From Schistocephalus solidus (lineage: Eukaryota > Platyhelminthes > Cestoda > Diphyllobothriidea > Diphyllobothriidae), in assembly GCA_017591395.1 (NCBI GenBank), contig WEDG01001551.1, forward strand, positions 62,001-126,000: a stretch of 64,000 nt of DNA. The letters are read 5' to 3'. Position numbers and translations under genes: made by a program. A model generated the notes under the pieces. The model ran no database searches, had not been told where the DNA came from, and was given only the letters and a program-made list of their open reading frames with translations. This document shows, piece by piece, positions 36,408 through 48,700 of this stretch; within the stretch, counting starts at the first letter, position 1, and the number at the start of each line of letters is the position of its first letter.

Positions 36408-37539
36408 GAAACTCTACCCTTCTTGGTGAGTTTGTGGAGTGGGCTTGCAGTGCGGGCGCAGTTGCGTATGAAACGTCTGTAGTACGATACTAGATCTAGG
36501 AAACTGCGTCGTTCCGCCTGGTTCGTGGGCGTTGGCCAGGTGCGTACCCGTTGTACGCGGTCAGGTAGGGGGGGAAATATATCCAGGGGAGATAAGGTGT
36601 CCCAGGAATTGTACTTCAGCCCGGAGGAAGAGACATTTCGTCGGGTTGAGTGTGAGGCCTGCGTCCTGGAGGGCCTCAAATACCTCTCATAGGTTGTCGT
36701 TGTGTTCCTGTGTGGAGCGCCCAAAAACGATAATATCGTCTAAGTAGACGAGGCATTTATACGGAATAAGGGGCCTTAGGACACGGTACATGAGACGTTG
36801 GAAGGTTGCAGCGGCGTTGCAGAGTCAGAAGGGTAGTGCTTGGAATTCAAATAGGCCTTAGGGAACAGTAAAGGCAGTTTTGTGGCGGTCATTGGGATGG
36901 ATCTCAACTTGCCAGTACCTGGGTTTTAGGTCGAGCGTAGAAAACCAGGCGGCGTTGCCAAGCGCGCCGAGGGTATCGTCTAAACGTGGGAGTGGAAATG
37001 AATCGCGTACCGTCACGGCGTTCATTAAGCGATAGTCTATGCATAGACGTAGGGAGCCGTCTTTCTTGGGTACTAAAGCTATGGGGGATGCCCAAGGGAA
37101 TGAGAAAGGCCGGATGATTTTAGCCATTAACAACTCGTCCAGCATTTTTTCGACTTCGTCGCGGTACCGTACCGGGATCCGTCGTGGGGGTTGCCAGATC
37201 GATTTGGCTTCGCCGGTGTCGATTGTGTGCTGTACTAGGTGTGTACGGCCGATTGTGTCCATGGACCATGTGAAGAGTCCGGCAAAAGAGGTGAGTAAGT
37301 TCCTCAGTTGGGAATGTGCTACGGTGCCCTACTGAGAGGGGAGAGGGGAGGATTTCCTCTAAAGGTGCGGGGTTGAAAGCGGTTGCTGACATGACAGCAT
37401 TATACACGAGGTCGGGATCGTCGCAAGAGATTGCTGGGGCAGTCAGGTTGTTGTGCGGGACTAAAGATAACCGTCGGTCGCGGGCATAGACGAGGCAGTC
37501 ATGGGTCGTGAGAAAGTCTAATCCAAGGCGAGGGGCCAC
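36296..37539 (-). pseudogene. Gypsy reverse transcriptase, broken
   Basis: Fragments 37539-37120, 37262-36858 and 36724-36296 carry HTIDTGEAKSIWQPPRRIP, WASPIALVPKKDGSLRLCID, FSTLDLK (motif A) and the catalytic YLDD near 36750 ([13 protein letters not shown]), then FLDLVSYYRRFIRNCA. A stop falls in the GLCNAAAT motif (TGA in place of the glycine codon). The catalytic aspartates themselves are retained. Confidence 0.88.
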
Positions 37540-38065
37540 GAGCTGCTGGATGTCACTAAGAAGTCATGAGTTACATGGGCATCGTTGAAGACTACTTGTA
37601 ACGTAATGGTTCCGAAAATAGGTATCGAGGTGCCATTTGCCGCTCGGAGATTTTGGGGCGTGGGCAATGGTTCTATTTGACTAAGCAAATGCTGGGGGAG
37701 GTTAAGGGGAGTCACTAGGGATACGTCAGATTCAGTATTGATGAGTGCGTGGACCGTGTGGTTGTAAAGGCGCAGTGGAACGGTAAATGCAGATACAGGA
37801 CTGGGTTGGTTAACATGGGTATAGTTTATAAACGGGGACTTACAAGGAGAGTTGTGCGCGCAATGACGTGCGTGGGTTCCGTACGCCGCGCAGTATGCGC
37901 GCCCTGGGTTGTGGTTGGGGACCCGCATCGGGAGCGTCGTTCTTTTGGTAGGTGGTCGGGTATCCGGGGCTCGCGTGTATGTGGAAGGGGATAGGATATA
38001 GCTCTGGTCCATTGGGGTGGGTTTGCAGGGGTTCGGGGTGGTGTCTTGGATTTGGAGGCTGTCAT
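37518..38065 (-). pseudogene. Gypsy nucleocapsid remnant and aspartic protease
   Basis: The end of gag shows a zinc-knuckle-like CAAYGTHARHC near 37870. The protease follows with ALINTESDVSLV, where the active-site triad expected as D-T-G reads N-T-E; both changes are G-to-A on the coding strand. The protease is therefore dead in this copy. The frame continues with IFGTITLQVVF and HDFLV, typical of the second half of the fold. Confidence 0.85.
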
Positions 38066-38155
38066 ATCGCCGGCAGAGTTGTAGTGCAGTGGTCAGGTTT
38101 GTAGGCGGGTTGAGGATGAAGTGATTGACGACTGCACGATCTCGGAGACCAGATG

Positions 38156-38422
38156 TGTAACCGACCCGAACTGCCCGTTTTTGTTTTAACCGGCCCCCCT
38201 ACCGTTTTTATAGACGGGCTGTAATTCTACTCGCGCTAGCCAACCGGACACGTAGCCGCCTCTCGATAAGTTGTTTATTATCTATCGTCCCTTTCGTCGT
38301 TAAAACCTTAATCGCTCCCAGTTTATCGTTATATTTATATTCGTTGATTTGGATTATTTGTTTCACATATATTGTACGTATCGCCTAAATCTATCTCATA
38401 TACATATTGCTGTTATATCGAT
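38156..38422 (+). repeat. Gypsy LTR in inverted (plus) orientation
   Basis: Starts TGTAACCGACCCGAACTG and aligns over about 265 bp with the reverse complement of 34204-34463. Its outer TG tip points inward and is joined directly to internal Gypsy sequence of the opposite orientation. It is followed by leader sequence and an ATG at 38460, so it is a 5' LTR of a plus-oriented element. Confidence 0.85.
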
Positions 38423-38680
38423 TACTTGTTCGTCTATCATTCGTATCATTATATCGGAAATGTCTGAGTCTTCAGAAGACACAGCGTCGAAGGATATCCT
38501 CGTGAAGAAGGAAACTGAGTTATATCCGCGACCCAGTAGTCCAGCTTCCTCCCTACCGCCGAATCGGCCAGACGCGACAATGGTGGCAGTGGTGAAATGG
38601 AAAGGAGCACACACTTCCACACCTGCCAAACCAACCCACACAGCACTGAGGACAGTGCTGCATTTCAGAAGGCCAAGCAA
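38423..38680 (+). pseudogene. Truncated Gypsy leader and gag start, then 3' UTR fragment
   Basis: After the LTR a frame opens at ATG 38460 (SESSEDTASKDILVKKE), probably the gag N-terminus. At 38642-38664 sits CAGCACTGAGGACAGTGCTG, a near-palindrome that in the minus-strand element lies just before the polypurine tract (34502-34483). So gag middle, pol and 3' LTR are missing here and the 5' leader runs directly into 3' UTR. It then meets repeat S. Confidence 0.65.
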
Positions 38681-39030
38681 CGAACCACAATTCCGACAGA
38701 ATTGTTTGAATAGGCTGGGAGCACCTTTCGCGCGGATCCCGGATGGGAATGGAGTGACGGAATGTCGGTGAAAATGCCGGTGTCCCCTTCCCCTCGCGAA
38801 CGCTGACCCCCGTCCCCACGATTACCGTCGCCGCTTATCGTATCGTTATTCTCCGTCCAATGTCAGCATCCCCTCGCCCCGACCCTGCAGTTGCCCACAG
38901 CGTTGCGCTCCCCACCGGTTATCCAAAAGACATTACATAATTCCCCCCACTCCAAAAGGGACATCGCTTCATGTAACGCTGTCTTCTTTATTTTCTATTG
39001 TGCTCTTTCATACCTTTATATCCTTCTTAC
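38681..39030 (+). repeat. Dispersed repeat S, copy 2
   Basis: Shares GAATTGTTTGAATAGGCTGG, then GCGCGGATCCCGGATGG and the downstream ACTGGTATC-type region with 22805-23110. Non-coding; class unknown. Confidence 0.6.
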
Positions 39031-40300
39031 TAGTAGAATCCATTTCCGACATTTCTGCCGTTCCTTCTAATGACTGTTGCGTTTGAGAGAACCTTTTCAA
39101 TACGCGCATCGTCTAATAACGACTGCAGGTGCGTTTCTCGCTCTTGTGTGTGCCAACCTCTAAGTCCTCGGCCGCTACACAATGCCAACGGTTCTGAGGC
39201 TGGAATTTACCAAGCCACCTTGGTGAGCAAAACCTGACATCAAAACGTTTGAAACTAGCTAGTCCCCCATTCGTACTCCACCCCTGACGAACTTCACAGA
39301 CGAGGTAATAGCAAACTCACTAAAGAGTGGAATGAAGTCATAGAAGGCACTACAACGTACCTCCGTTCCAGTTTGATACACAAACCACGGCAGGCAAAAA
39401 ATACTATGCATAAGGCACAGGATATAGTCTAAGCGAAATCTACGAACAAGCTGTGCCTGCAAACGGCCTTGTATTCTGGAGTTGTGCCACTGGTGTAGAA
39501 CCCTGATACCAAACACGTGAATCACAGACAGGCTTTTCTTCGTGCCCTACGGATCACCTTACCACGCCCAGTAATTCTGAATCAATGGCTGAGAGTACCT
39601 GCCTTCTGCACAATAGTAAATTCCAGCAAATTTCCTACAGTAGGAAAATCTTCAGCTGAGTATTTCGACTAAAACAAATTCCCCCTACATGGGTCACTAG
39701 GATGTAGTAGTGGCACATGTCCGAAGACGAGGTCCACATCGAAGGGCATAAAGATCAGAGGACTCGCCTTTCAGTATTCGCATAGGTGCATGTTACCTAG
39801 ATGAGCGTCCACCACTAACAATACTGACATCGTGATTGCCCCAAGGGGTGGTCTTTGGATCACCAAATAATGCTACCCTAACCTCGTAAATGCAGAAAAT
39901 ATCGAATGCACAGAACCAACCGGCAAAGATAACCAACAATTAACTATGCACGCGGCGTGAGAAAATTCAGTATGTCTATTGTCCTGAGTGTCCTATTCAC
40001 TCAACAGTCATGCTTACTTAGATTGTCTTAGAATCTTGTGGGAGCTAAATCGGGCAAAATACAGCGTTAGGCGTTTCTGAAATGGAAAGTTGAGGATCTT
40101 CCGAAAACGATAAGGCAAGTGTAATCCGCAAACCGCCTTATTTTCGTCCTTCTACTGGTAGACAGCAGTGTCACTAACATCGTTCGAATTGGAGCATCAA
40201 CGTTAGAGCCAATCCTTTGCCCCTCGCTTCCCTAGGAAAAAGACCAGACCGCACCATTTTTCTGTTTCGTCACAGTCCTTAGCTAATGGGACAAAAATTT
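39031..40300. other. Intergenic, nothing recognised
   Basis: Short unrelated frames only; no motif, tRNA or repeat that I can identify. Confidence 0.5.
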
Positions 40301-40635
40301 GGTAAGAATGACTTGTATGAACGCCTAATCAGGACAAGAAGGGAACCACCCACAGTGCATGCGACTTTGCGCCTACTAGGGGTAACTTAGGTTTAGGATT
40401 AAGGTGAGGGTTTGGGTCAATTTTAAGGTTAGACTTCAGGTTCACGTTAGGGTCAGAAGTATGTTAAGGATTGAGGTTTGAGTTCGCGTCAACTTTAGGG
40501 TAGGGCTAGGGATAAGATTAAGGTGTAAGCCATCGGAATTTTTATCCTTCTCGAAAGTTATCGCAAGACCACCTACTTTAAGTGAGCGGGGCGTTTCTAT
40601 TCACATGGTCTGATTAGGAGGCCATACAAGTTAAC
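40301..40635 (+). mobile_element. Short TIR element with telomere-like core, copy 1
   Basis: The left end GGTAAGAATGACTTGTATG and the reverse complement of the right end (GGTTAACTTGTATGGCCTCC then TAATCAG) form an inverted repeat of about 30 bp. The interior (about 40380-40530) is a degenerate run of TTAGG, TTAGGG, TTAAGG and GGGTTT units. The first 75 bp align with the right end of the element at 58901-59305, so the two are copies in opposite orientation. No ORF, so it is non-autonomous. I see no clear target duplication here. Confidence 0.7.
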
Positions 40636-42748
40636 CTAACCGACGATTTTTCGAAAATGGGCTAACATGAAGCTGCCTACGAACGGAATTCTTGTCTGTC
40701 CCGCGTGCAGTACATGACTATTACCCTTGTGTTAGATAGCTACAAAGCGCACCGACATGACGAGACCCAGAAGCCATTACTGCAACACACCGTCAGGGCG
40801 TTGGAAGCGAATAAAGGGATGATTGGCAAACGTAGCATCGCAATCATGATCATGCATGCGAAATGACTACAGAGGTAAATCAAGACCGAATAAGACGACG
40901 GTTCACCTTTCAGTGCAGATCAATTAGGTTAAAAATTGATACATAACCCAGCCACCATTTATACGACTGAACCAGCGCACAAAGAGACAGGACAGGCAGT
41001 TATTATTGCTTACATGATGGCGAAAGCACGCGGTTCAGCAACAGGAATTTGAAACTCGAATTGGGGAATCCAAAAAAGGGACTGCGGTCCGGGATAAAGA
41101 TTACAAGAGAAGAGACAGCCGAAAAGAAGGGAAACGACGGGGGTCGAAACGAAGAAAGACCGATTCAGCAGACTTCATTTCCGAGATGAGTGAGCTGAAA
41201 GGGCAAATATATGAAAATGGTGAAAACGAATAAAAACTATAAATTGCGCAGTATCTGACAACAATTGTCAATGAATGAAGATTGAGGGGAAACTAGCAAG
41301 ATTTCACTAAGACCGAAGGTGGTGCTATGGATGATAAAATGAAGCCAGTAGCTTTGATCAATCTCAAAACGCCAGCCATGAAACGCCGTCAAATAAGATT
41401 GCCTGTCCCAATCCCCTTTGCGTCATGATTTCGAGCGTCAAAGAAAACCCTAAAAAAGAGGTCCGGGGGGGTTCGTTGAGGCACAGCTTCTGGTAATTGT
41501 CGCCAGAAACCGCAGGATGACGTCCAAATACGACATTTTATCCCACTGTACGACGCCCAACGGGACCATCAATCCTCAAACCGAGTAAACGAAGTCTGAC
41601 GGCGCGCAGTTGTAGTATACCCACCCCGGCATCTATTGCAACAATACGCCTCCGTGCCTGTAAAAGCGCATTAATGACAGTGCGTTTGTCTGACATCGCA
41701 AGACTCTGTATTATGTTCGCACTGTGTGTAGCAACGTCAATAGGACAGACCACGTCCTCGTTTGCATATACCAGCCAAGTCGTCTCTCATTTCTGCCTTA
41801 AGGTCGCAAAACTACGACAAGTCAGCACAGCCGAGGCCATGAGTACACAAATGCCGTCTTGATTTAAGGCCCTGTGCCGACAATACGGCACCCCCGCGAG
41901 CCATTCAGTGACAATAAACCGACCAATCAACTTAAAGGCCGACATAGACATGGCCTCGCTCAAGGCGCCCTAACGCCTGCTCTAGCGACACCGGACGCGT
42001 GCCATCGTCCGGCTGCCAACTTCCTCCAACCTATTCTGCATTCATTTTGCAGAGAGTACAATGGTCTCTTTCTAATGACGTCCAAATCGTCTTCTTTCTA
42101 TTCGGGAGCGGGTCTGAGGGTCACAATGGGTGGAGTCTTTATATTACTTAAGCTGTCACAACAGGGAGACAGAGTCAAGGCGACCGCAAACCCTAGAGGC
42201 TTCGAAGAGGTCAACTCAAGACCTGGCTCGACACGGACCGCTAAGACCTGGAGGTGGTTCTTGGACCCTCGATATTTGAGCTCCATGTCTGCAGACAAGA
42301 ACGTGTCGAGTTTTTCAAATTAGTTGCCGCATAGCATCACAAGTGAAGAGGTACACTCCGGGACCCCCAGCGAGGCCAGCCAGACCAGGCATGATCAGAG
42401 CTGTACCAAGTATGAACAAGTATGCTGTGGTAATATATCGATACCTTACCGAAGTACTTAGAATAATGGCAAAGCCTACTTCAGGCAAGGTTTAGGTAAA
42501 CCCTAAGAACAGTCCTAAAGTTTCTCCGTTACGAGTAGATAAGCATAAATAGCGGTTTAAGCTGCCATCTATAAGAGATGCTATAGAAAGGAACACAGAA
42601 AGGAACTGAAATTAGGATACTATAATTCGATAACCTTAGAAGTGGAGGAAAGTTGTGGAACCCGAATCATTAGTCCCGGTCCAGAAAGTGCAACGATTAT
42701 GAATACAAATGTCAGGGAATGTAGATGGCAGGCAATAGATGCGGATGG
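40636..42748. other. Intergenic, 3' side of SLY1
   Basis: No recognisable gene. Frames at 41538-41753 and 42098-42298 (minus) and 41874-42323 (plus) overlap each other and lack motifs. The SLY1 3' UTR should lie at the high-coordinate end of this stretch. Confidence 0.45.
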
Positions 42749-45700
42749 TCAAAACTTACGAACCTGTGCGAGAAAGCCCTTTGGAGTAAGAATTTCGGTG
42801 CCACCGTAGGTTATCCGGCGGGAGGAGGCGGAGGCAGACGATGAGACAAGATCGGTCATGGAAACAGCAGAGGAGGATAATGTGAGACCTAGGGCATTCA
42901 GCGACGAACTGCTGCTGTTTGAGGGCATGCCTGGTAGCTTGGAACTGGAACGCGACCAGTCCAAAAGGTTATGATACTCTGTGTAAGTGCCTCCGCCCAC
43001 AACGAAGACGTAGACATCATAGAAAGGTTGTTTTGAGCGTGGAATGTTGCTGCGGGAATGAAAAAGAAAGAACTTCTTTGTGGCCTTGGGATAACGGCTT
43101 CGACAAAAAGATTACGGCCGCATCAAAGTGCAAGACCGCTGAGAATTTTTTTAAATTTTAAGAGACGACGCACTGAAAATTTCGACAAACATAAGTAAGT
43201 TACCGGCACAAAAACTTCCAATATAGAATAAGGAAGGAGGTACTCACGAATCAGCCCGGCGAAAGAGTTTCGGGTCGAAATAGCCGTACTCCTCCATTTC
43301 CGTCTTATTCTCAACCAGCTGGGCGACAATTTCAGTGAAAGGCAGGTACTGTGAACGCAGAATGATTAGCACACAAGGTCATATTTTCGATAGCGTCGAA
43401 CAGCAAGAAAAAAAGGAATACAAGAAGCTCATACGGTTTGAGGGTGGAGGGCGATAAACAGTCGAGGCCGGATTAAATGGAGGGGGCACTAGAAAGTGAG
43501 CTGGAAGAGTATAGTTATTCACTGGGAGACTAAAGCCCCTAGGGACGCCGTAAGGGGAAGGGGAAAAGATGACAGTTTGACAATCGCAAGCACCGAGGTC
43601 CACCAAGGTCGGAAGAACGACGCGGTTTAAGCTGTACCTATTACGCTCCCTCATCGCGCACCCACCGCCTTCTGATGGCAAACAAAGTCAGAATGACAGC
43701 GAGGTGGGCACGGACGCGATGGCTGAGAAAGTTAAACAGCCTGTCTACACTGCTACACACGATATCGTCCCTAATTCCACACGCAAAAAATAGTTATGTC
43801 GGGAGTTTTGGATCCGACACAAATGAGGACCCACATCAAAAGGGAGGTCATTGCAGCCCGACCACGAGTTTTGCATAAGACTGAATCGGTCAACAGCGTT
43901 CGAAGCCACGACTGTCAGCACGACGTGATGGAGTCGAATGCGTCATATTTACTAGAATGAGGAATGCCTTGAGTTGTTGCAAGGAAAGGTTCTCATGATC
44001 AGTCTCGCTGATTCTTTCTGTGCTCTCAATATAGCGTATCAGGTAACCCCTATGTTAGCAGCTTAAATAATATTACGTGGCTGTGGCTGATATAGGTCGG
44101 CCCAAATGAATATTTCAGCCTACGCCTATAACGCTCTATATGAACTGATTTACTCAAAGTTAGAGAGTAATTTCTGAGAAAAGTAAAAATCAACAATATC
44201 CCAAGTTTGTTGGTTTATTCGTACAGTTTAGGCCAGTCCTTGGCATGTCATATAGCACAGTTTTTGCCTATCTAGCCCATGGGCACCTGGACGACGTTCC
44301 CATAAAGGGTTGCTTCGACGGACGCTTACACAATGTGGCCTATTCACCGAAGACGCACACGCTTCAATATGACAAAGATGCTCAGTATGTTAGCTTATTT
44401 GAAGACCCGGGTGCCGGAGAGAGATTTTTGCCCATTCGTATCTAGGCAACGTGCTTGAAGTAGAGTTTACACGAAGACGACCCAGTACATCCTGAGGTTT
44501 AGTTTGAGGGCGCCACGGCGAATCTAATTTTCTAACGGTAATCGCGTGACTAGATTTAAACTCCCCTTTTCGCAAAAAGAAGGCAGGGGTTGTTCCAGCA
44601 CTCGACACAACGTTCACGTGGATGAACAGGTGACCACGTCTGCTCACGAGCATGTAGTCTAGCATTCGCCATTGACGAATTCGAAGGTGCGTTCACGTTA
44701 TGTCCTTTTAACGATTGCTGTTGGTAACCTGGAGGTTTTTGTTTTCGCAGGCCTTCAGCAGAGGCCCGTTACATTCGAGGTTGCCTACCCCACGGTGACC
44801 AATAACTCCTTTCCACGTAGCGTGGCCTGTGCGTACGCCACCGAGGACATCTTTGGCAGAAACATACAGATACTAGCAGAACCAAGTCACTGTCGTTTTT
44901 TGTCAGAGTACGGAGTTCGGCGCTAATAATGACGATGAATTTCTTTCGGCAGAATGTAAGTCTATTAGGATGAGGCGGTCGTTGATTCTGTGGAGGCAGA
45001 GGACAGTTTCCTAACGATGTCAATTCTAAGGCAAACCCAGTATGTCGACGCCCTTCTTTATGACAACCGCTGCATTTGTACCCTGCATCAACCTCATTCG
45101 ATGGTCTTTGTTTGGATAAGCGCATCTAGATAAGTGAGGCGATGTCGACGTAGAAACGAACCAGTTTTATGGGGAGCGGAGAATTTTCTCCTTCCGAGCG
45201 GGTGCCCATTGCAGTATAGAAGAGAGGATGAGCATTTCAGATTGCCAGAATGTGCGGGGCCACTTTTGGCGGTATATGAGGGGGTGTTGATTCCTATGGG
45301 GCTGTGGGTGCGTTTGATGGATTTCTCAAGCCTCGTGAGGGGTAAGCAGTGCTCCTCAGAATATTGGCACTCAGACAGACCAGGCGGTTACCGAGCCAGA
45401 ATTTGATTTTGGTGAGAAAAACTGATCGAATTTGTTCGGATCGATTGCGGGATTGCATACTATCCCCTATAAGAACTTATCGAGTTGGAGTGAGGGAGTG
45501 GTAAGCTATAAAGGAATTGACATAAGAACTCTGTTTACGGTGACACAACATGGTCGGCTCATCTTTACTAACTGGAACAGGTTCTACACACACAGTTTAC
45601 CATCTAAGTAAAACCCTGCCGATGACATTCGTTTATTTTATCTCACCAGTTAAAGCTGCTATCGGAGTGTAGCCGATGCGGAGAACACTGTTTCGTGGAG

Positions 45701-48700
45701 CCATAAGAACCGATAGTAAGAATACAACAGTAATCGCAACACTGAGGAGGTACGTACAGATTTTCGTCCGACCAGTGAACGCATGCCCTCCAGTAGCATG
45801 GCTGACCCATGAGAAACAAGCTTGTTAAGCATGCCTCGGCCGGAGGAGTACTTGGTAGGGTCGGAGCCACCAGCAGTAGTGTGCGACAGCTTGGACATTC
45901 GTCTGAGACGTGAGTAACACAGGAGAGAAGAAAAACGGCGGCAGTAAATCGAAGAATTGACAGTTGGTGAGTACAGGTTGTGAAGGAAACCGGTTAAATA
46001 TGAAAATTAGATCAAGAAATACCGGCTATTCACGACTTCTGCGTCGTCCCTGAGTTGAGCTGACAAGAGCGGATAACTTATAAGCCTTCCAACACCCAAC
46101 GCACACCAGGCTGAGAATCCCGTGACCATGGCTTTCCAACGGATAGAACATGCGCACATTCTTCCTCAGGCGCAAACAATCGCAAGCGCCCCATAAACTT
46201 CGCAATAATACAAGCAACTTATCAAGCTTATACCGATTAGTTGCCGCAAGTGGGGAGAGGCAGGCACAGGCGCAGTCCTTCGTGCGTCACCTGCGACTGC
46301 CTTCAAGCTTCTGCATAGAATACGTTTCTAGCCGGCCTCTTTCGTCTTCTCCTACTAACCAGGACTTGATCTGGCTATTGCGGGGATAGAATTACACCAA
46401 GTACCCGGGTCAATACAGAGGCACAGGAAACTCACAGGAGGGCAGACCACCCAGCCTAGGAGAGCGAGCAGAAACCGTGGCTGCAACGCCCCTAGATGAC
46501 TGCCGCTAGTACTGGCGTGTTTATCCCATGTGATCAGTTTCATTTCTGACGGCCCCCGTCGGCCCGTGCCTTTGCAATGTCTCTCAAGTGGCTCTAGAAA
46601 CCAGGACCTTACAGTGGCCAAACCAAAATGGAGGCCTTAATGTAGCATCGAATGCCTGAGCGGAGGTTAAAATAACAGATTTCGATTATCAAAGTCTAGA
46701 AAATAACTTGTCGCAGATCAGTTTTTCGGTCACCTTAAAAGTACCCATTGAAGGACTGTCTAGAGACCTGATAAACACTGCGGGCTAAAATATTCCTATA
46801 AAAAGTGGACAAGAATGACTACTTTTGGCAATAAAGTTGCCTGTATAAAAGGTCAGTTATTTCAGAACACACGAAAAAAACTTTTATTCCTTTTCGAATT
46901 AGAGCGGAACAGGTGGTACCACCTACTAAAAGCACCCCATTTAGTATAAAAGCAAAGGGTAAGCGAAAAGCACTGGCATGCTACCCAAATGAGGAAAGAA
47001 AAAAACAGGCTACTAGATCGATAACTCGCTCGTCCCACATGAGTGACTACAGCAAAAAATCTTCCTAGTGTGATTGCAGTAACCTTGCCGATTAGTGGTG
47101 GCGCAGCAATTTCGAGAAACAGCTTAGTTTGGCTAGAGAAGAAGTGCTCGAAGATGTCGCACCATGGATCTCATTCAACCCCTGACGCGCTCATATGAAG
47201 GGACCAAGAAGACACAGGAAGCGACTGTATGGTGATTTGTTTTTGGGATACGTAGAAAGTGTAAGGTGAATCTGTAGGTTAACCACGGAAACAATGGATG
47301 CATAATTTCTGTCCCCTGAGAGTAAATTATCTCCCTCGACAAGGGAAGTACATTCGAACGCTCTAAGAACCGTGCATAAACTGACAAAATATGAAAAATT
47401 GGAAAGTAGTCCGAAGTCCGACACCGATCTCCTCCTCCTACCACTTCACCTCAAGACGGCTGCGAATTTAAGCGCCTTAGTCTGTTAGGTGCTCGATCTA
47501 AGACGACTTTCGTTTGCTGGTAGCCAAATACAGCATTGGCTATTCCTTTGTCATACTATGGACAAAGGAAAAGCTTTCTTGGCCACTCGCGCTTTACCTC
47601 TTGACAATCAAGACTTTTTCCTTATTTAGCAGCCCAAACAATGAAGAAACTATGAGTAGTAGTTTCCTTGTTTTACTCTACATCATCACCTGAAAGTGAC
47701 TGTGAAAGGCCCGCAGCGGGATACCCGAGGGCTTAAACTCGGGCAGATATAACTCCTGTTGAAGGAGAGAAGACATCGGTTCGGATTGGCTAACTGCACT
47801 TGTCGTGGGCGCGTTATCGTCTATGACAGGTGATGGAGGAAGAGGGGTGGGGTGAAAAAGAAAAAAGCAGATGTTCAAATTGCAAAGCCTACCTGAGGTA
47901 GTGCACATATTTAACAGCCGAGACGTCGAGTTCGGGATGTAGGGAGACCAATAGTTCACTCAATTGATCCAAATCAGCCGAGGACAAAACAGAAAGTCGA
48001 GAAGGCTGAAGTGGAGGTTGAGGAGCCACCACCTCCAGTGCCGGCGCTACCACTGTTGCCACCACTGGCAGTTGAGGAGGGAGCATTACTAGTGGAAAGA
48101 GCAGCTAGCAGGAGGAGACGCAGTTTGTCCTCTGGGGTAAAGGCCTCCATTTTAAGTAGCTCGGGAATAGAGTGCTCCTAAAGAGAGCATGCAGTACAAA
48201 CTTAGAAGAGGGGGGCAGTTGGAAGAGCTCGAGTTGGAACTGAGCAAAAGTAAAGGTTTAGAAGAATGATAGGAAGGATTCTTGCAGGAGAGTACCTGAC
48301 AGAGACGAATATCTGCAGTTGTATAACTGCAGGGCCAAACATGTTCTAACTTAGCAGTGGAAAAAAGCCCTCTCCCCGAATCGCGCTGTATGCCGGTGAG
48401 CAGTCAAGTTCCATGGAAGAAAGGTTAGAACCAATATGAGCACATCAAGATGAACGCCTACAAGGTGACAAGTCTCACGAAAGTAGTATTAGGAGTATCA
48501 GAGAAGGATTGTTTGACTTAGTCATTTGGTGTCCAACGAAGCGTAGGCATTTGAAGTGGAAAGGATGGTAAGATCCTTCCGGCTTGGACCTAGCAACCAT
48601 TGCGTTTATAACAAATACGCTTCGAAACTATAACGATGCGATAAAAGCAGTTACGTAGAAAGTAGCCAGCTGAAGGGAAGATTTCGGTTCTACCCCGGAC

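Larger units (their letters stand above)
34464..38155 (-). mobile_element. Ty3/Gypsy LTR retrotransposon internal region, degenerate
   Basis: Order on the minus strand is nucleocapsid-like Cys/His stretch, protease, reverse transcriptase, RNase H, integrase, polypurine tract, 3' LTR. That order is Gypsy-type. The frame is interrupted by point stops and shifts. The gag gene is mostly missing, the internal region beginning directly against an LTR tip at 38156. Confidence 0.92.

Noticed and set aside
34204..38422. A DIRS-type element because of its inverted terminal repeats
   Set aside because: It encodes an aspartic protease and a DDE integrase and has a polypurine tract, with no tyrosine recombinase seen; it is Gypsy with rearranged LTRs.
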